Assembly (NCBI RefSeq): GCF_002258315.1
Contig: NZ_NOYD01000060.1
Span: forward strand, 1 to 64,000
DNA from: Rhodococcus sp. 06-462-5
Lineage (GTDB): Bacteria; Actinomycetota; Actinomycetes; Mycobacteriales; Mycobacteriaceae
Length of the DNA stretch: 64,000 nt
Reading direction: 5' to 3'
Shown: positions 8,947 to 16,315 of the stretch, piece after piece
Numbering within the stretch: the stretch's first letter is position 1
How the letters are laid out: each line of letters opens with the position of its first letter
Notes under the pieces: generated by a model
The model's database searches: none
Told to the model about the DNA's origin: nothing
Seen by the model: the letters and a program-made list of their open reading frames with translations, nothing else
Made by a program: the position numbers and the translations under genes

Positions 8947-9381
8947 ATGCTGACTCGAATTGACCATATCGGGATTGTTTGTTTCGACCTCGACAAAACC
9001 GTCGAATTCTACAGTGCCACCTATGGATTCGAGGTTACTCACCTGGAATCGAACGAGGAGGAGGGTATCCGTGAAGCGATGTTGAAGATCAACGAGACCC
9101 CGGACGGTTACGCCTCGTACCTCCAGCTGCTGGGCTCGACCCGGGACGACTCAGTAGTAGGCAAGTGGCTGGCCAAGAACGGAGAAGGCGTCCACCACAT
9201 CGCATTCGGCACGAACGACGTGAGTGGCGAAACAGAAGCCATACGGAGTAAGGGCGTCCGGGCACTCTACGACGAGCCGAGACAAGGTTCAATGGGGTCC
9301 CGAATCAACTTCCTGCACCCAAAGGATTGCCACGGGGTCTTGACTGAACTCGTCACCGCCGCAACACCAGACTCCGAATGA
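8947..9381 (+). CDS. Methylmalonyl/ethylmalonyl-CoA epimerase (VOC family)
   Basis: A 144-residue vicinal-oxygen-chelate protein. It begins MLTRIDHIGIV, with the metal-binding His of the first half-site. It contains GEGVHHIAFGTNDV with the second metal His, and ends with FLHPKDCHGVLTEL carrying the terminal His/Glu ligands. These match methylmalonyl-CoA epimerases. Beside ccr and a B12 mutase it probably inverts C2 of an alkylmalonyl-CoA to the isomer the mutase accepts. Start set at ATG 8947, dropping a six-residue extension that lacks family features. Separated from MeaB by 312 bp, so possibly its own transcript. Confidence 0.88.
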   Translation: MLTRIDHIGIVCFDLDKTVEFYSATYGFEVTHLESNEEEGIREAMLKINETPDGYASYLQLLGSTRDDSVVGKWLAKNGEGVHHIAFGTNDVSGETEAIRSKGVRALYDEPRQGSMGSRINFLHPKDCHGVLTELVTAATPDSE

Positions 9382-9466
9382 CAACTGCCAGTTAATGTTG
9401 CGATGGTCCATATCGTCAGAGTGTTGATGCGGATTTGTGCCATGGAGTGGTAGACGAGGGGGCGGG

Positions 9467-10789
9467 ATGGGAAAATTGGCGCGGCGTTCGGATAGAAGAG
9501 GGCAGAAGCCTCGGAATGCGAAGGGCACTCGGGTTCGCCGTGATGGATTCGACGGTGAGTTCGTTCCAGGGCAACAATTTTCGGTCGACATGCGTATCCG
9601 CCGTCAGGCCGCCGAGGTGCTGGAAGCAAAGGTCACCGCGGCGCGGTGGCCCCTTGTGCTCGAGGCCATCGAGGCCGCAGCCTGGCCGGTGGAGACCTAC
9701 CTGGGAAAATTCCTTAAGGGCGGCTACGACGTGATCCGGTTTCGGTCCGACCCGGCCGACGTGGGCGAGATGCTCCATAGGTTGTCCCGGATGACGAAGC
9801 TGCCGGTCGAAGCTGTTGCGCGGGAGCCCCACAAGCACTTGCCCTTCTGGCTCGATGACGAACCGGAATCGCACGATGTCGGCCTGCAGCCCTTCCGTTG
9901 GTTCCAGATGCTTTACTACAGCCACTTCCTTCTGCGCGCGTCGACGGCGGACCGGTATGCCTACTATGCGACGCCGGAGATGTCTGCGTTGATCGAGGCC
10001 GGCCAGAGTGCCGATCGAGACCATGATGTTGCTGTGACCGTGGCCGATCTTCCCTCGAGCAGAGGAGTTCTCTATCTCGCTCCAGCGGATGGAGTGCCCG
10101 ACCACGGGCGGGTCCTGGTGTGGAACGAGACAGGTCGCGACAGTGGAAGTGGAACCGATGTTCTCCTGATAGCCATGCTTACCGTTCCTGCTTTGCGGTG
10201 GTGGTTGGCGCGGGCCGACGGGGCACTTCCTACTGACGGAAACCGGTTGTACCGCGTCGTCAACGACTACCTACCGGTGTTTCCTTTCGCCGAGGTCCAG
10301 CTCAGCCCAGCCGAATCCGATGCTGCGCCCAGTGCACCGAACCGATCAGGAGGCGCGGGTTTCACGGACGTCGGTCCCGACGAACCTGCGCATTCCGTGA
10401 CCGCCATGAATGACCTGGATTACGTTGCGCGAACGTTCTTCTCGATGGTGAACATGCTGCGAGGCAACAAGTTCGTGGAGTCCACCCGCCAGCAGTCGGC
10501 GCGCATGCGAGACAACGACGGCGTAGTCAAGCGGATGCGTGAGGTGACGTATTTGTCGTACCGGCAGCCGCGGTCTGCATCCAGTGCTTCATCGTCGGAA
10601 GGATCTGGCAAGCTCTCGCACCGCCACGTCGTTCGGGGGCATTGGCGTCGGCATTGGTATCCATCGCAGAAGCGTCATCTACCCATGTGGATCGATGAGC
10701 ATTTGCAGGGGCCCGCGGATGCCCCGATTGTCGTCAAGAGCAAGGTGACTGTGGTGCGCCCGCCTGCGGAGAATGAGAGTGTTGAATGA
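9467..10789 (+). CDS. Conserved hypothetical protein of actinomycete plasmids
   Basis: A 440-residue soluble protein of unknown function. The C-terminal part carries VRGHWRRHWYPSQKRHLPMWI followed by EHLQGP. I associate this pattern with hypothetical proteins of actinomycete plasmids and integrative elements. The N terminus is very basic (residues 1-25), suggesting nucleic-acid contact. No enzyme motif recognised. ATG 9467 follows a GGGGGCGGG stretch. It overlaps the next ORF by 4 nt (ATGA). Confidence 0.7.
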   Translation: MGKLARRSDRRGQKPRNAKGTRVRRDGFDGEFVPGQQFSVDMRIRRQAAEVLEAKVTAARWPLVLEAIEAAAWPVETYLGKFLKGGYDVIRFRSDPADVGEMLHRLSRMTKLPVEAVAREPHKHLPFWLDDEPESHDVGLQPFRWFQMLYYSHFLLRASTADRYAYYATPEMSALIEAGQSADRDHDVAVTVADLPSSRGVLYLAPADGVPDHGRVLVWNETGRDSGSGTDVLLIAMLTVPALRWWLARADGALPTDGNRLYRVVNDYLPVFPFAEVQLSPAESDAAPSAPNRSGGAGFTDVGPDEPAHSVTAMNDLDYVARTFFSMVNMLRGNKFVESTRQQSARMRDNDGVVKRMREVTYLSYRQPRSASSASSSEGSGKLSHRHVVRGHWRRHWYPSQKRHLPMWIDEHLQGPADAPIVVKSKVTVVRPPAENESVE

Positions 10790-10938
10790 CCAACGACCGT
10801 AGTTTCGATCCGGACGCCGATCACGGCCAGGCGGGCTGGGTGACTCTGCCCAGTGGACAGCGTGCTTACCGCTACCACGGCTCGGACGACCTGATCTACG
10901 ACGGAGCAACCGCCCCCGAGGCCGACGCGTCGAACTAG
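10786..10938 (+). CDS. Small acidic hypothetical protein
   Basis: A 50-residue ORF starting at ATG 10786 inside the stop of the preceding gene (ATGA overlap), which supports real translation. The composition is acidic and polar, with LPSGQRAYRYHGSDD in the middle. No family recognised. Confidence 0.5.
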   Translation: MTNDRSFDPDADHGQAGWVTLPSGQRAYRYHGSDDLIYDGATAPEADASN

Positions 10939-11079
10939 ACGTAGATTGGAACTCCTCGGCGCAGGCTCGAGAAGACCGATGCACCGTCATGCCGGAAAGA
11001 ACGACGCAGCTCGTCCAGTCATTCACATGAATGATTGTTGCCTGGGAACCACAAAGCAGCGCTGTGCGTCCAACACAGC

Positions 11080-11244
11080 ATGGACGACGACGAGTGCGCA
11101 GCCATCCGTGACGAGGGGCGCGACCCCAGCGACCCGGCCGTCGTAAGCGCCCTCGACCAGGTGAAACGAACGCTTCACCTATACCGGCATCTCGCCTGGA
11201 CCTTCACGGCAGACGACCTCGACACTCGCACCCTCCACCGCTGA
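11080..11244 (+). CDS. Small hypothetical protein
   Basis: A 54-residue ORF beginning MDDDECAAIRDEG, in plausible codon usage and just upstream of the SOS-controlled gene. The C-terminal half (LDQVKRTLHLYRHLAWTF) could be an amphipathic helix. No recognised family, and the start is not supported by a strong ribosome binding site. Confidence 0.4.
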   Translation: MDDDECAAIRDEGRDPSDPAVVSALDQVKRTLHLYRHLAWTFTADDLDTRTLHR

Positions 11245-11269
11245 ACGCGCCCACCTGCACGTTCGACAA

Positions 11270-11285
11270 TCGAACATGCGTTCGA
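11270..11285. promoter_or_regulatory. LexA-binding SOS box
   Basis: TCGAACATGCGTTCGA is a perfect 16-bp palindrome and matches the mycobacterial/actinobacterial LexA consensus TCGAAC-N4-GTTCGA. It lies 44 bp upstream of the imuA'-like start. An overlapping second palindrome, GTTCGA-CAA-TCGAAC, covers 11261-11275. The gene is therefore very likely induced by DNA damage. Confidence 0.88.
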
Positions 11286-11328
11286 TACGGTGTGGTGGTT
11301 CCTATCGGCGCGCGAAAGGTCGATCCAC

Positions 11329-12165
11329 ATGGCCACCGTCGACGCAATCGGGGACCTCACCGGCTTGGGCAAGGCCGAACAGCTCGCCGCGCTCCGACGC
11401 AGCATGGCCGCGATCCCCGGACGACGTGTCCACGCACCCATCGAGCCCGTCGACGCATCCCTGTTCGCCCCATCTCAGCCAACGGCCCCGCCCGCCGACG
11501 AACAGACCCTCAGCGGCCCTGTGCGTTCACAGACCCTGCGCACCATCCCCGTGCCCACGCCACTGTCGGAACTCCTCCCACGCGGTGCGCTGGCCCGCGG
11601 AACGGCCATCTCGATTACTGGTGCCGGATCGATCCTCGTCGGTCTCGTCGCTACAGCCAGCGCGGCCGGCCACCACGTCGCATTGATCGGGCAGTCGAAG
11701 TTCGGACTCCTCGCCGTCCACGAGCAGGGCGGCGACCTGTCGAAAATCCACCTGATCGACCCAGGCCAAACAGACCCCCTCGACGCTGCGAGCCTCTGTA
11801 TCGAGGGCCTCGATCTGGTCGTGACGACCGTGCACGGACGCGATGTTCCGCCAACCCGGGCGCGTGCCCTGTTGGCCCGAAACCGTACGCACGCAGGAAT
11901 TCTCGCGATCACGAACGGACGCATGCCCGGTCTCGACCTGGCAGTCTCCTCGCGGCCTGTCGCGTACGGCGGAATCGAGCAGGGCAGGGGCCGTATCCGG
12001 TCGATCACCCTCGAGACCACCGTGCACGGGCGCGGTATCGCCGAGCGCACCGGCCGCTACACCCTCACCGCGCCCACGTTCGGCGAACAGGGCCTGCGGT
12101 GGATCCCGAGCAGCGTCGACGCGGCCGTCCTGCACCGGCCACACGGTCTGGCGGTCGTGCAGTGA
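11329..12165 (+). CDS. imuA': ImuA'-like mutasome accessory protein
   Basis: A 278-residue RecA-fold-like protein without a functional Walker A. The opening segment resembles a short helical region, followed by LSELLPRGALARGTAISITG in the position where RecA-like proteins bind nucleotide, and later LVVTTVHGRDVPPTRARALLARNR. This layout fits actinobacterial ImuA', which works with ImuB and DnaE2 in error-prone lesion bypass. The SOS box upstream strongly supports the call. No intact imuB or dnaE2 follows, so this copy is an orphan that might act with chromosomal partners. Start ATG 11329 has AAAGG upstream. Confidence 0.72.
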   Translation: MATVDAIGDLTGLGKAEQLAALRRSMAAIPGRRVHAPIEPVDASLFAPSQPTAPPADEQTLSGPVRSQTLRTIPVPTPLSELLPRGALARGTAISITGAGSILVGLVATASAAGHHVALIGQSKFGLLAVHEQGGDLSKIHLIDPGQTDPLDAASLCIEGLDLVVTTVHGRDVPPTRARALLARNRTHAGILAITNGRMPGLDLAVSSRPVAYGGIEQGRGRIRSITLETTVHGRGIAERTGRYTLTAPTFGEQGLRWIPSSVDAAVLHRPHGLAVVQ

Positions 12166-12428
12166 GCCCCGAGATGTACGAGAACTGGCCCGTCACTTTC
12201 GATCCGCCCACACGCCTCGTTGTCGATCCCCCTCAGAGAGTCTTGGTCAGCGTCGCGCTCACCGTGGCTGGCTCGTCTGGAGGATCCTTCCGTGACGGGG
12301 TGCCGCTCAAAGTCCGGTCGGAAGGTCTCGCGATGGACGTCAAGGCCCCTGGGCTTTTTCACGCATGGGCGAAAACTGGAAGGGGACAGTGGATTTGTTG
12401 TAGCTACGGTCTGTTGTTGACCAACTGA
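12162..12428 (+). CDS. Short ORF coupled to imuA'-like gene, possibly an eroded partner
   Basis: An 88-codon frame starting at GTG 12162 that overlaps the imuA' stop (GTGA), the position where imuB would normally begin. The product (WPVTFDPPTRLVVDPP near the start) is not a DinB-type polymerase. It may be a remnant joined to unrelated DNA at the edge of the copper island, or an unrelated small protein. Confidence 0.3.
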   Translation: MSPEMYENWPVTFDPPTRLVVDPPQRVLVSVALTVAGSSGGSFRDGVPLKVRSEGLAMDVKAPGLFHAWAKTGRGQWICCSYGLLLTN

Positions 12429-12453
12429 CCGGTCAGGGCGCGCATGGTTGGTC
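12419..12453. promoter_or_regulatory. Nested palindromes before the copper operon
   Basis: GACCAAC (12419-12425) and GTTGGTC (12447-12453) form an outer inverted repeat around the perfect 12-bp palindrome CTGACCGGTCAG (12425-12436). It sits over the end of the short ORF and before the copper promoter. It could be an operator or the downstream hairpin of the imuA' transcript. Confidence 0.3.
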
Positions 12454-12521
12454 AGCCTCTGATGCAGTATTAGGCCTTTTCAATTATACGGGGAGGGGGT
12501 ATGGTCCGACATGTCAACAAC

Positions 12522-12538
12522 ATACCCCAGGGGGGTAT
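12522..12538. promoter_or_regulatory. CsoR/RicR-type copper operator upstream of copZ
   Basis: ATACCCC-AGG-GGGGTAT is a 7-bp-arm palindrome of the form TACCC-N5-GGGTA, the pattern bound by CsoR/RicR copper repressors. It lies 24 bp before the copZ start. A degenerate copy, ATAC...GGGTAT, lies near 12486-12502. The same core recurs before the DUF6153-like gene at 16286. Confidence 0.75.
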
Positions 12539-12562
12539 GCATTCACGATTGAAGGAGCGGAC

Positions 12563-12793
12563 ATGATCACCACGAGCTACCGAGTTACCGGTATGACGTG
12601 CGGGCACTGCGAAGCCTCGGTTCGCGAAGAAGTCAACGCCGTAGCAGGGGTCGTCACAGTGGAGGCATCGGCGTCGGCGGGAACCCTGACGGTGACAAGC
12701 GCAGCCGAGCTCGACCAGGACCAAGTCATCGCCGCTGTTCGCGAGGCCGGATACACAGCGGAACAGCAACCCTCGGACCCGCGCACTGCGTAA
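12563..12793 (+). CDS. copZ: CopZ-like copper chaperone (heavy-metal-associated domain)
   Basis: A 76-residue HMA-domain protein with the metal site MTCGHC (Cys13 and Cys16) and the beta-alpha-beta pattern of the family. It should bind Cu(I) in the cytoplasm and hand it to the exporting ATPase encoded 33 bp downstream. It follows the CsoR-type operator, with GGAG at a good distance from ATG 12563. Confidence 0.92.
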   Translation: MITTSYRVTGMTCGHCEASVREEVNAVAGVVTVEASASAGTLTVTSAAELDQDQVIAAVREAGYTAEQQPSDPRTA

Positions 12794-12826
12794 CCACCGA
12801 ACTCGGTGGACGGAAGGACTCGCACG

Positions 12827-15028
12827 ATGAACAACCACACACATGCCGGCGACGACACAGGGATGGCCGAGGCTGCGAACCCACACTCGGGCCACGACAT
12901 GTCCGGGCACCGCGCGCCCCCCTCGGGACATGGCGAGCACACGGAGCGCGGCGGTCACGACGGACACGACGGCCACAGTGGGCATGCCGGCCACGGTGGG
13001 CATGCCGGCCACGGTGATCACGTCGGTATGTTCCGTCGCCTGTTCTGGATCATGCTGGCCCTCGCCGTCCCGGTGATCCTCGCTTCCGAGATGTTCGCGA
13101 TGCTCCTCGGGTACTCGCTACCCGACGCAGCGTGGATCGCGTGGGTCTCCCCGGTACTGGGAACCGTGATGTATGCCTGGGGCGGGTCCCCGTTCCTCAC
13201 CGGCGCGGTGAGTGAAATCCGTTCACGTGCACCAGGAATGATGCTTCTCATCGCCCTGGCGATCACCGTCGCATTCGTCGCGTCGATGGGAGCGAGCCTC
13301 GGCCTGCTCGATCATCAGCTCGACTTCTGGTGGGAACTGGCCCTGCTGATCGTGATCATGTTGCTCGGGCACTGGATCGAAATGCGATCTCTCGCGCAGA
13401 CCACCTCCGCTCTGGACTCATTGGCAGCACTGCTCCCGGACACCGCCGAACGCGTCGACGGCGACGACGTAGTGCAGGTGTCCCCGGCCGAGTTGCTGCT
13501 CGGTGATCTGGTCGTCGTCCGCCCCGGCGGACGCGTACCCGCGGACGGCACCATCGTCTCCGGATCGGCGAGTATGGACGAGTCCATGATCACCGGCGAA
13601 TCACGCACCGTCCGCCGCAGCGACGGCGACCAGGTCGTCGCCGGCACTGTCGCCACCGACTCCGGCCTGCGCATCCAGGTCACCGCAGTAGGGGAGGACA
13701 CCGCCCTCGCCGGCATCGGCCGGCTCGTCGCCGACGCCCAGAACTCGACCTCGCGCGCTCAGCGCATCGCCGACACCGCCGCCGGCTGGCTGTTCTGGTT
13801 CGCTCTCGGATCCGCGATCATCACCGCCGCCGTGTGGACCCTGGTCGGGATGCCCGACGACGCCGTCATCCGCACCATCACCGTGCTGGTCATCGCCTGC
13901 CCGCACGCACTCGGACTCGCGATCCCGCTGGTGGTCTCCATCGCCACCGAACGCGCTGCCCGCGGCGGCGTTCTGGTCAAGGACCGGCTCGCACTCGAAA
14001 CCATGCGAACAGTGGACACCGTGCTCTTCGACAAGACCGGGACCCTCACCAAGGGTGAACCCACCGTCACCGCAATCGAGGTGACGAACGGGCGCACTGC
14101 CGACAATGTCCTCGCTTTGGCTGCTGCCGCAGAAGCTGACTCAGAGCACCCACTCGCACGCGCCATCATCGGTGCCGCACGATCACGGAACCTAACCGTG
14201 CAGCCTGCGACTGACTTCCAGTCGTCCCCCGCGGTCGGGGTCGCAGCCGACGTCGACGGTACCCGCGTACAGGTCGGCGGGCCCGCGCTGCTCGAGCAGG
14301 AACACGGATCCGAACTCGCCGTCGCCGACCGGTGGCGCGGTGACGGGGCGATCATCCTGCACGTCCTCGCCGACGGGGCCGTGATCGGTGCGCTCGCGCT
14401 CGCCGACGAGATCCGGCCTGAATCACGCACCGCGATCGATGCACTCCACGCCCGCGGAATCGCGGTGGTGATGATCACCGGTGATGCCGATGCCGTCGCG
14501 AAGTCCGTCGCGACCGAACTCGGTGTGGACCGCTACTTCGCCGGGGTGAAGCCGGAAGACAAGTCCCACACCGTCGCTGCACTCCAGGGCGAAGGACGTA
14601 CGGTGGCGATGGTCGGCGACGGAGTCAACGACGCACCGGCGCTCGCGCAAGCCGATGTCGGTATCGCGATCGGGGCCGGCACCGACGTCGCTATCGCATC
14701 GGCAGGAGTGATCCTCGCCAGCGACGACCCGCGGTCGGTGCTGTCGGTGATCGAACTCTCGCGCGCCTCGTACCGAAAGATGAAGCAAAACCTCTGGTGG
14801 GCAGCGGGATACAACCTGATCTCTGTCCCGCTCGCGGCAGGGGTGCTGGCACCGGTCGGGTTCGTACTGCCCATGTCCATCGGCGCGATCCTGATGTCGT
14901 TGTCGACGATCATCGTCGCCGCAAACGCGCAGCTGCTCCGGCGACTCGACCTCGCGCCCGACGCCATCACCGGAGCGGTGAACGACGGGAGTTCCGATGC
15001 TCCATCGCAGCGCGAACCGGTACTGTGA
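12827..15028 (+). CDS. copB: P1B-type copper-exporting ATPase with His-rich N terminus (CopB type)
   Basis: A 733-residue heavy-metal P-type ATPase. The first ~65 residues are a His/Gly/Asp-rich metal-binding tail. Membrane helices and the core motifs follow: TGES in the actuator domain, CPH at residues 358-360 in the membrane, DKTGT with phosphorylated Asp402, SEHPLA in the nucleotide domain, and GDGVNDAP. CPH instead of CPC marks the P1B-3 (CopB) subgroup, linked to copper and possibly silver export. Start ATG 12827 follows GGAAGGA; ATG 12806 is a poorer alternative. Coupled to copZ. Confidence 0.94.
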   Translation: MNNHTHAGDDTGMAEAANPHSGHDMSGHRAPPSGHGEHTERGGHDGHDGHSGHAGHGGHAGHGDHVGMFRRLFWIMLALAVPVILASEMFAMLLGYSLPDAAWIAWVSPVLGTVMYAWGGSPFLTGAVSEIRSRAPGMMLLIALAITVAFVASMGASLGLLDHQLDFWWELALLIVIMLLGHWIEMRSLAQTTSALDSLAALLPDTAERVDGDDVVQVSPAELLLGDLVVVRPGGRVPADGTIVSGSASMDESMITGESRTVRRSDGDQVVAGTVATDSGLRIQVTAVGEDTALAGIGRLVADAQNSTSRAQRIADTAAGWLFWFALGSAIITAAVWTLVGMPDDAVIRTITVLVIACPHALGLAIPLVVSIATERAARGGVLVKDRLALETMRTVDTVLFDKTGTLTKGEPTVTAIEVTNGRTADNVLALAAAAEADSEHPLARAIIGAARSRNLTVQPATDFQSSPAVGVAADVDGTRVQVGGPALLEQEHGSELAVADRWRGDGAIILHVLADGAVIGALALADEIRPESRTAIDALHARGIAVVMITGDADAVAKSVATELGVDRYFAGVKPEDKSHTVAALQGEGRTVAMVGDGVNDAPALAQADVGIAIGAGTDVAIASAGVILASDDPRSVLSVIELSRASYRKMKQNLWWAAGYNLISVPLAAGVLAPVGFVLPMSIGAILMSLSTIIVAANAQLLRRLDLAPDAITGAVNDGSSDAPSQREPVL
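12980..13015 (+). repeat. 18-bp tandem repeat in the His-rich leader of copB
   Basis: GGGCATGCCGGCCACGGT occurs twice in perfect tandem (12980-12997 and 12998-13015), encoding repeated His-Ala-Gly-His-Gly units. It is in frame, so copy-number changes would lengthen or shorten the metal-binding tail without breaking the protein. Confidence 0.85.
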
Positions 15029-15075
15029 GAGCTGATCTCGTACCGGGAACGCAGCCCTGACAATTGTGGAACGCT

Positions 15076-15114
15076 GATGGCCGCACCCTCTCCGCCGGAG
15101 AGGATGCGGCCATC
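15076..15114. terminator. Bidirectional hairpin terminator between copB and DUF305 gene
   Basis: GATGGCCGCA (15076-15085) pairs with TGCGGCCATC (15105-15114), and inside it CTCTCC pairs with GGAGAG around a GCC loop. This strong interrupted 16-bp stem lies between two convergent genes (stops at 15028 and 15133), so it probably ends both transcripts. No long U tract, as is common in actinomycetes. Confidence 0.75.
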
Positions 15115-15132
15115 GTTGTGTGGCGGGCCGGG

Positions 15133-15759
15133 TCAGCCGAGCAGCCGCTGCATGGTCTCGATTTCCTGCTGCTGAGTGGCGACGATGGCGCGTGCCATCT
15201 CCAGGGCGTCAGGATTGGAACCGTCCGCGATTTCGGTGTTCGCCATCTCGATGGCACCGGTGTGGTGGGCGATCATCATCGTCAACCACTGGCGGTCGAA
15301 TTCCGGTCCCGACGCTGCCATCAACGCGTCCATGTCCTGAGCGGTCATCATGCCGCTGCCAGAGCTGTGGTCCATCCCGCCCATGTCACTCATGTCCATG
15401 TCGGGCATGGGCTGGCCCCACTCGGTCAGCCATGCCGTCATCTGGTCCATCTCGGGCTGCTGTGCGCCGGCGATCGCCGATGCCAGCGACAGCACGTCCG
15501 GGTTGTCGGTGCGGCCGTTCGCCATGTCGGCCATCTCGACTGCTTGTGCGTGGTGCGGATACATCATCTGCGCGAACATCACGTCGGCATCGTTGAACTC
15601 TGCGGACGCGCTTGCTTGGGCCGAGGACATCGGTGCGGAGGACATCGAGCCCATGGAATGCCCGTCCATCGACGAATCGGTCGAGTCGTTGCTACAGCCG
15701 ACGACGAGGAACGCGCTGGCGGCGGCAGCAGCGAGTGAAGCCATGACTTTGGTACGCAT
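15133..15759 (-). CDS. DUF305 copper-associated lipoprotein
   Basis: A 208-residue exported protein. A signal peptide of about 22 residues ends in a lipobox (FLVVGC), so it should be anchored outside the membrane. Two DUF305 units follow, each with a met/his cluster: MMYPHHAQAVEMA and MMIAHHTGAIEMA. DUF305 proteins recur in copper islands and are thought to bind or scavenge copper. Start ATG 15759 has GGAG seven bases upstream; the nine-residue extension is dropped. Probably co-transcribed with the DUF6153-like gene upstream. Confidence 0.9.
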   Translation of the reverse strand: MRTKVMASLAAAAASAFLVVGCSNDSTDSSMDGHSMGSMSSAPMSSAQASASAEFNDADVMFAQMMYPHHAQAVEMADMANGRTDNPDVLSLASAIAGAQQPEMDQMTAWLTEWGQPMPDMDMSDMGGMDHSSGSGMMTAQDMDALMAASGPEFDRQWLTMMIAHHTGAIEMANTEIADGSNPDALEMARAIVATQQQEIETMQRLLG

Positions 15760-15844
15760 GTGGAATCTCCTTGCAAGAGTGGACAATCAGGGGTGTGTGA
15801 CGTGTTTCGGTCCGCCGGTCGACGCGCGTCTACCGGGCTCCCTG

Positions 15845-16264
15845 TCACACTCGCAAGGTCACCGATCTGTCCAACTCCCACAAGGTCCACGGCGGTGCGC
15901 GCTCCAGGATGGAGTCTGTGCGCCCGGCGATCCCGTCCACCGCTGTCGGCGACTGGCCTGTCTCGGTGCTCATCGTCGGGACGGACAACGCGGCCCACGA
16001 CACCGGAGTTCCCACACAGGGATGCATCATCTGATGCGCCGACGGACAATCGTGTTCCCCGAACATCACCGAAGCCGAGCTACTGCCCGGGGCTGTCGAC
16101 GCCATCGCGGCATGACCACCGGTCATCGACTCCGACATCGGGCCAGCCATCGACGATGCCGGTGTCACAGAATGCATCAACAACACCCCGAACACCGTCA
16201 CTGCAATCAACAATCCGATCGCCGAGGCTGTGCCCCGTCGAGTGCGACGAATCGTCGAGTTCAT
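15845..16264 (-). CDS. DUF6153-like membrane-anchored protein of copper islands
   Basis: A 139-residue protein with an N-terminal basic stretch and one transmembrane helix (GLLIAVTVFGVLLMHSV), then a Met/His-rich extracytoplasmic part (EHDCPSAHQMMHPC). This arrangement fits DUF6153, a small actinobacterial family I associate with copper loci; the family name is from memory. Start placed at ATG 16264 just downstream of a TACCC-N5-GGGTA operator, which implies copper control. The upstream extension in the frame would run through the operator. Confidence 0.7.
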   Translation of the reverse strand: MNSTIRRTRRGTASAIGLLIAVTVFGVLLMHSVTPASSMAGPMSESMTGGHAAMASTAPGSSSASVMFGEHDCPSAHQMMHPCVGTPVSWAALSVPTMSTETGQSPTAVDGIAGRTDSILERAPPWTLWELDRSVTLRV

Positions 16265-16285
16265 GCTCTCGACGGTAACAGGGCA

Positions 16286-16300
16286 TACCCCCCAGGGGTA
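16286..16300. promoter_or_regulatory. Second CsoR/RicR-type copper operator
   Basis: TACCCC-CCA-GGGGTA has the same arm sequence and the same 3-bp centre spacing as the site before copZ. It lies 22 bp upstream of the DUF6153-like start on the minus strand. No csoR/ricR gene is visible in the window, so the repressor would be encoded elsewhere. Confidence 0.72.
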
Positions 16301-16315
16301 GCGTCGGTGCATCGT

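Noticed and set aside
11292..12428. 378-codon ORF overlapping imuA'
   Set aside because: Most of it is an Arg/Pro-rich shadow of the imuA'-like frame. Only the part after 12162 could be separate.
12425..12436. CTGACCGGTCAG as a restriction-modification or IS end
   Set aside because: A single 12-bp palindrome without a partner copy or transposase; listed only as a possible operator.
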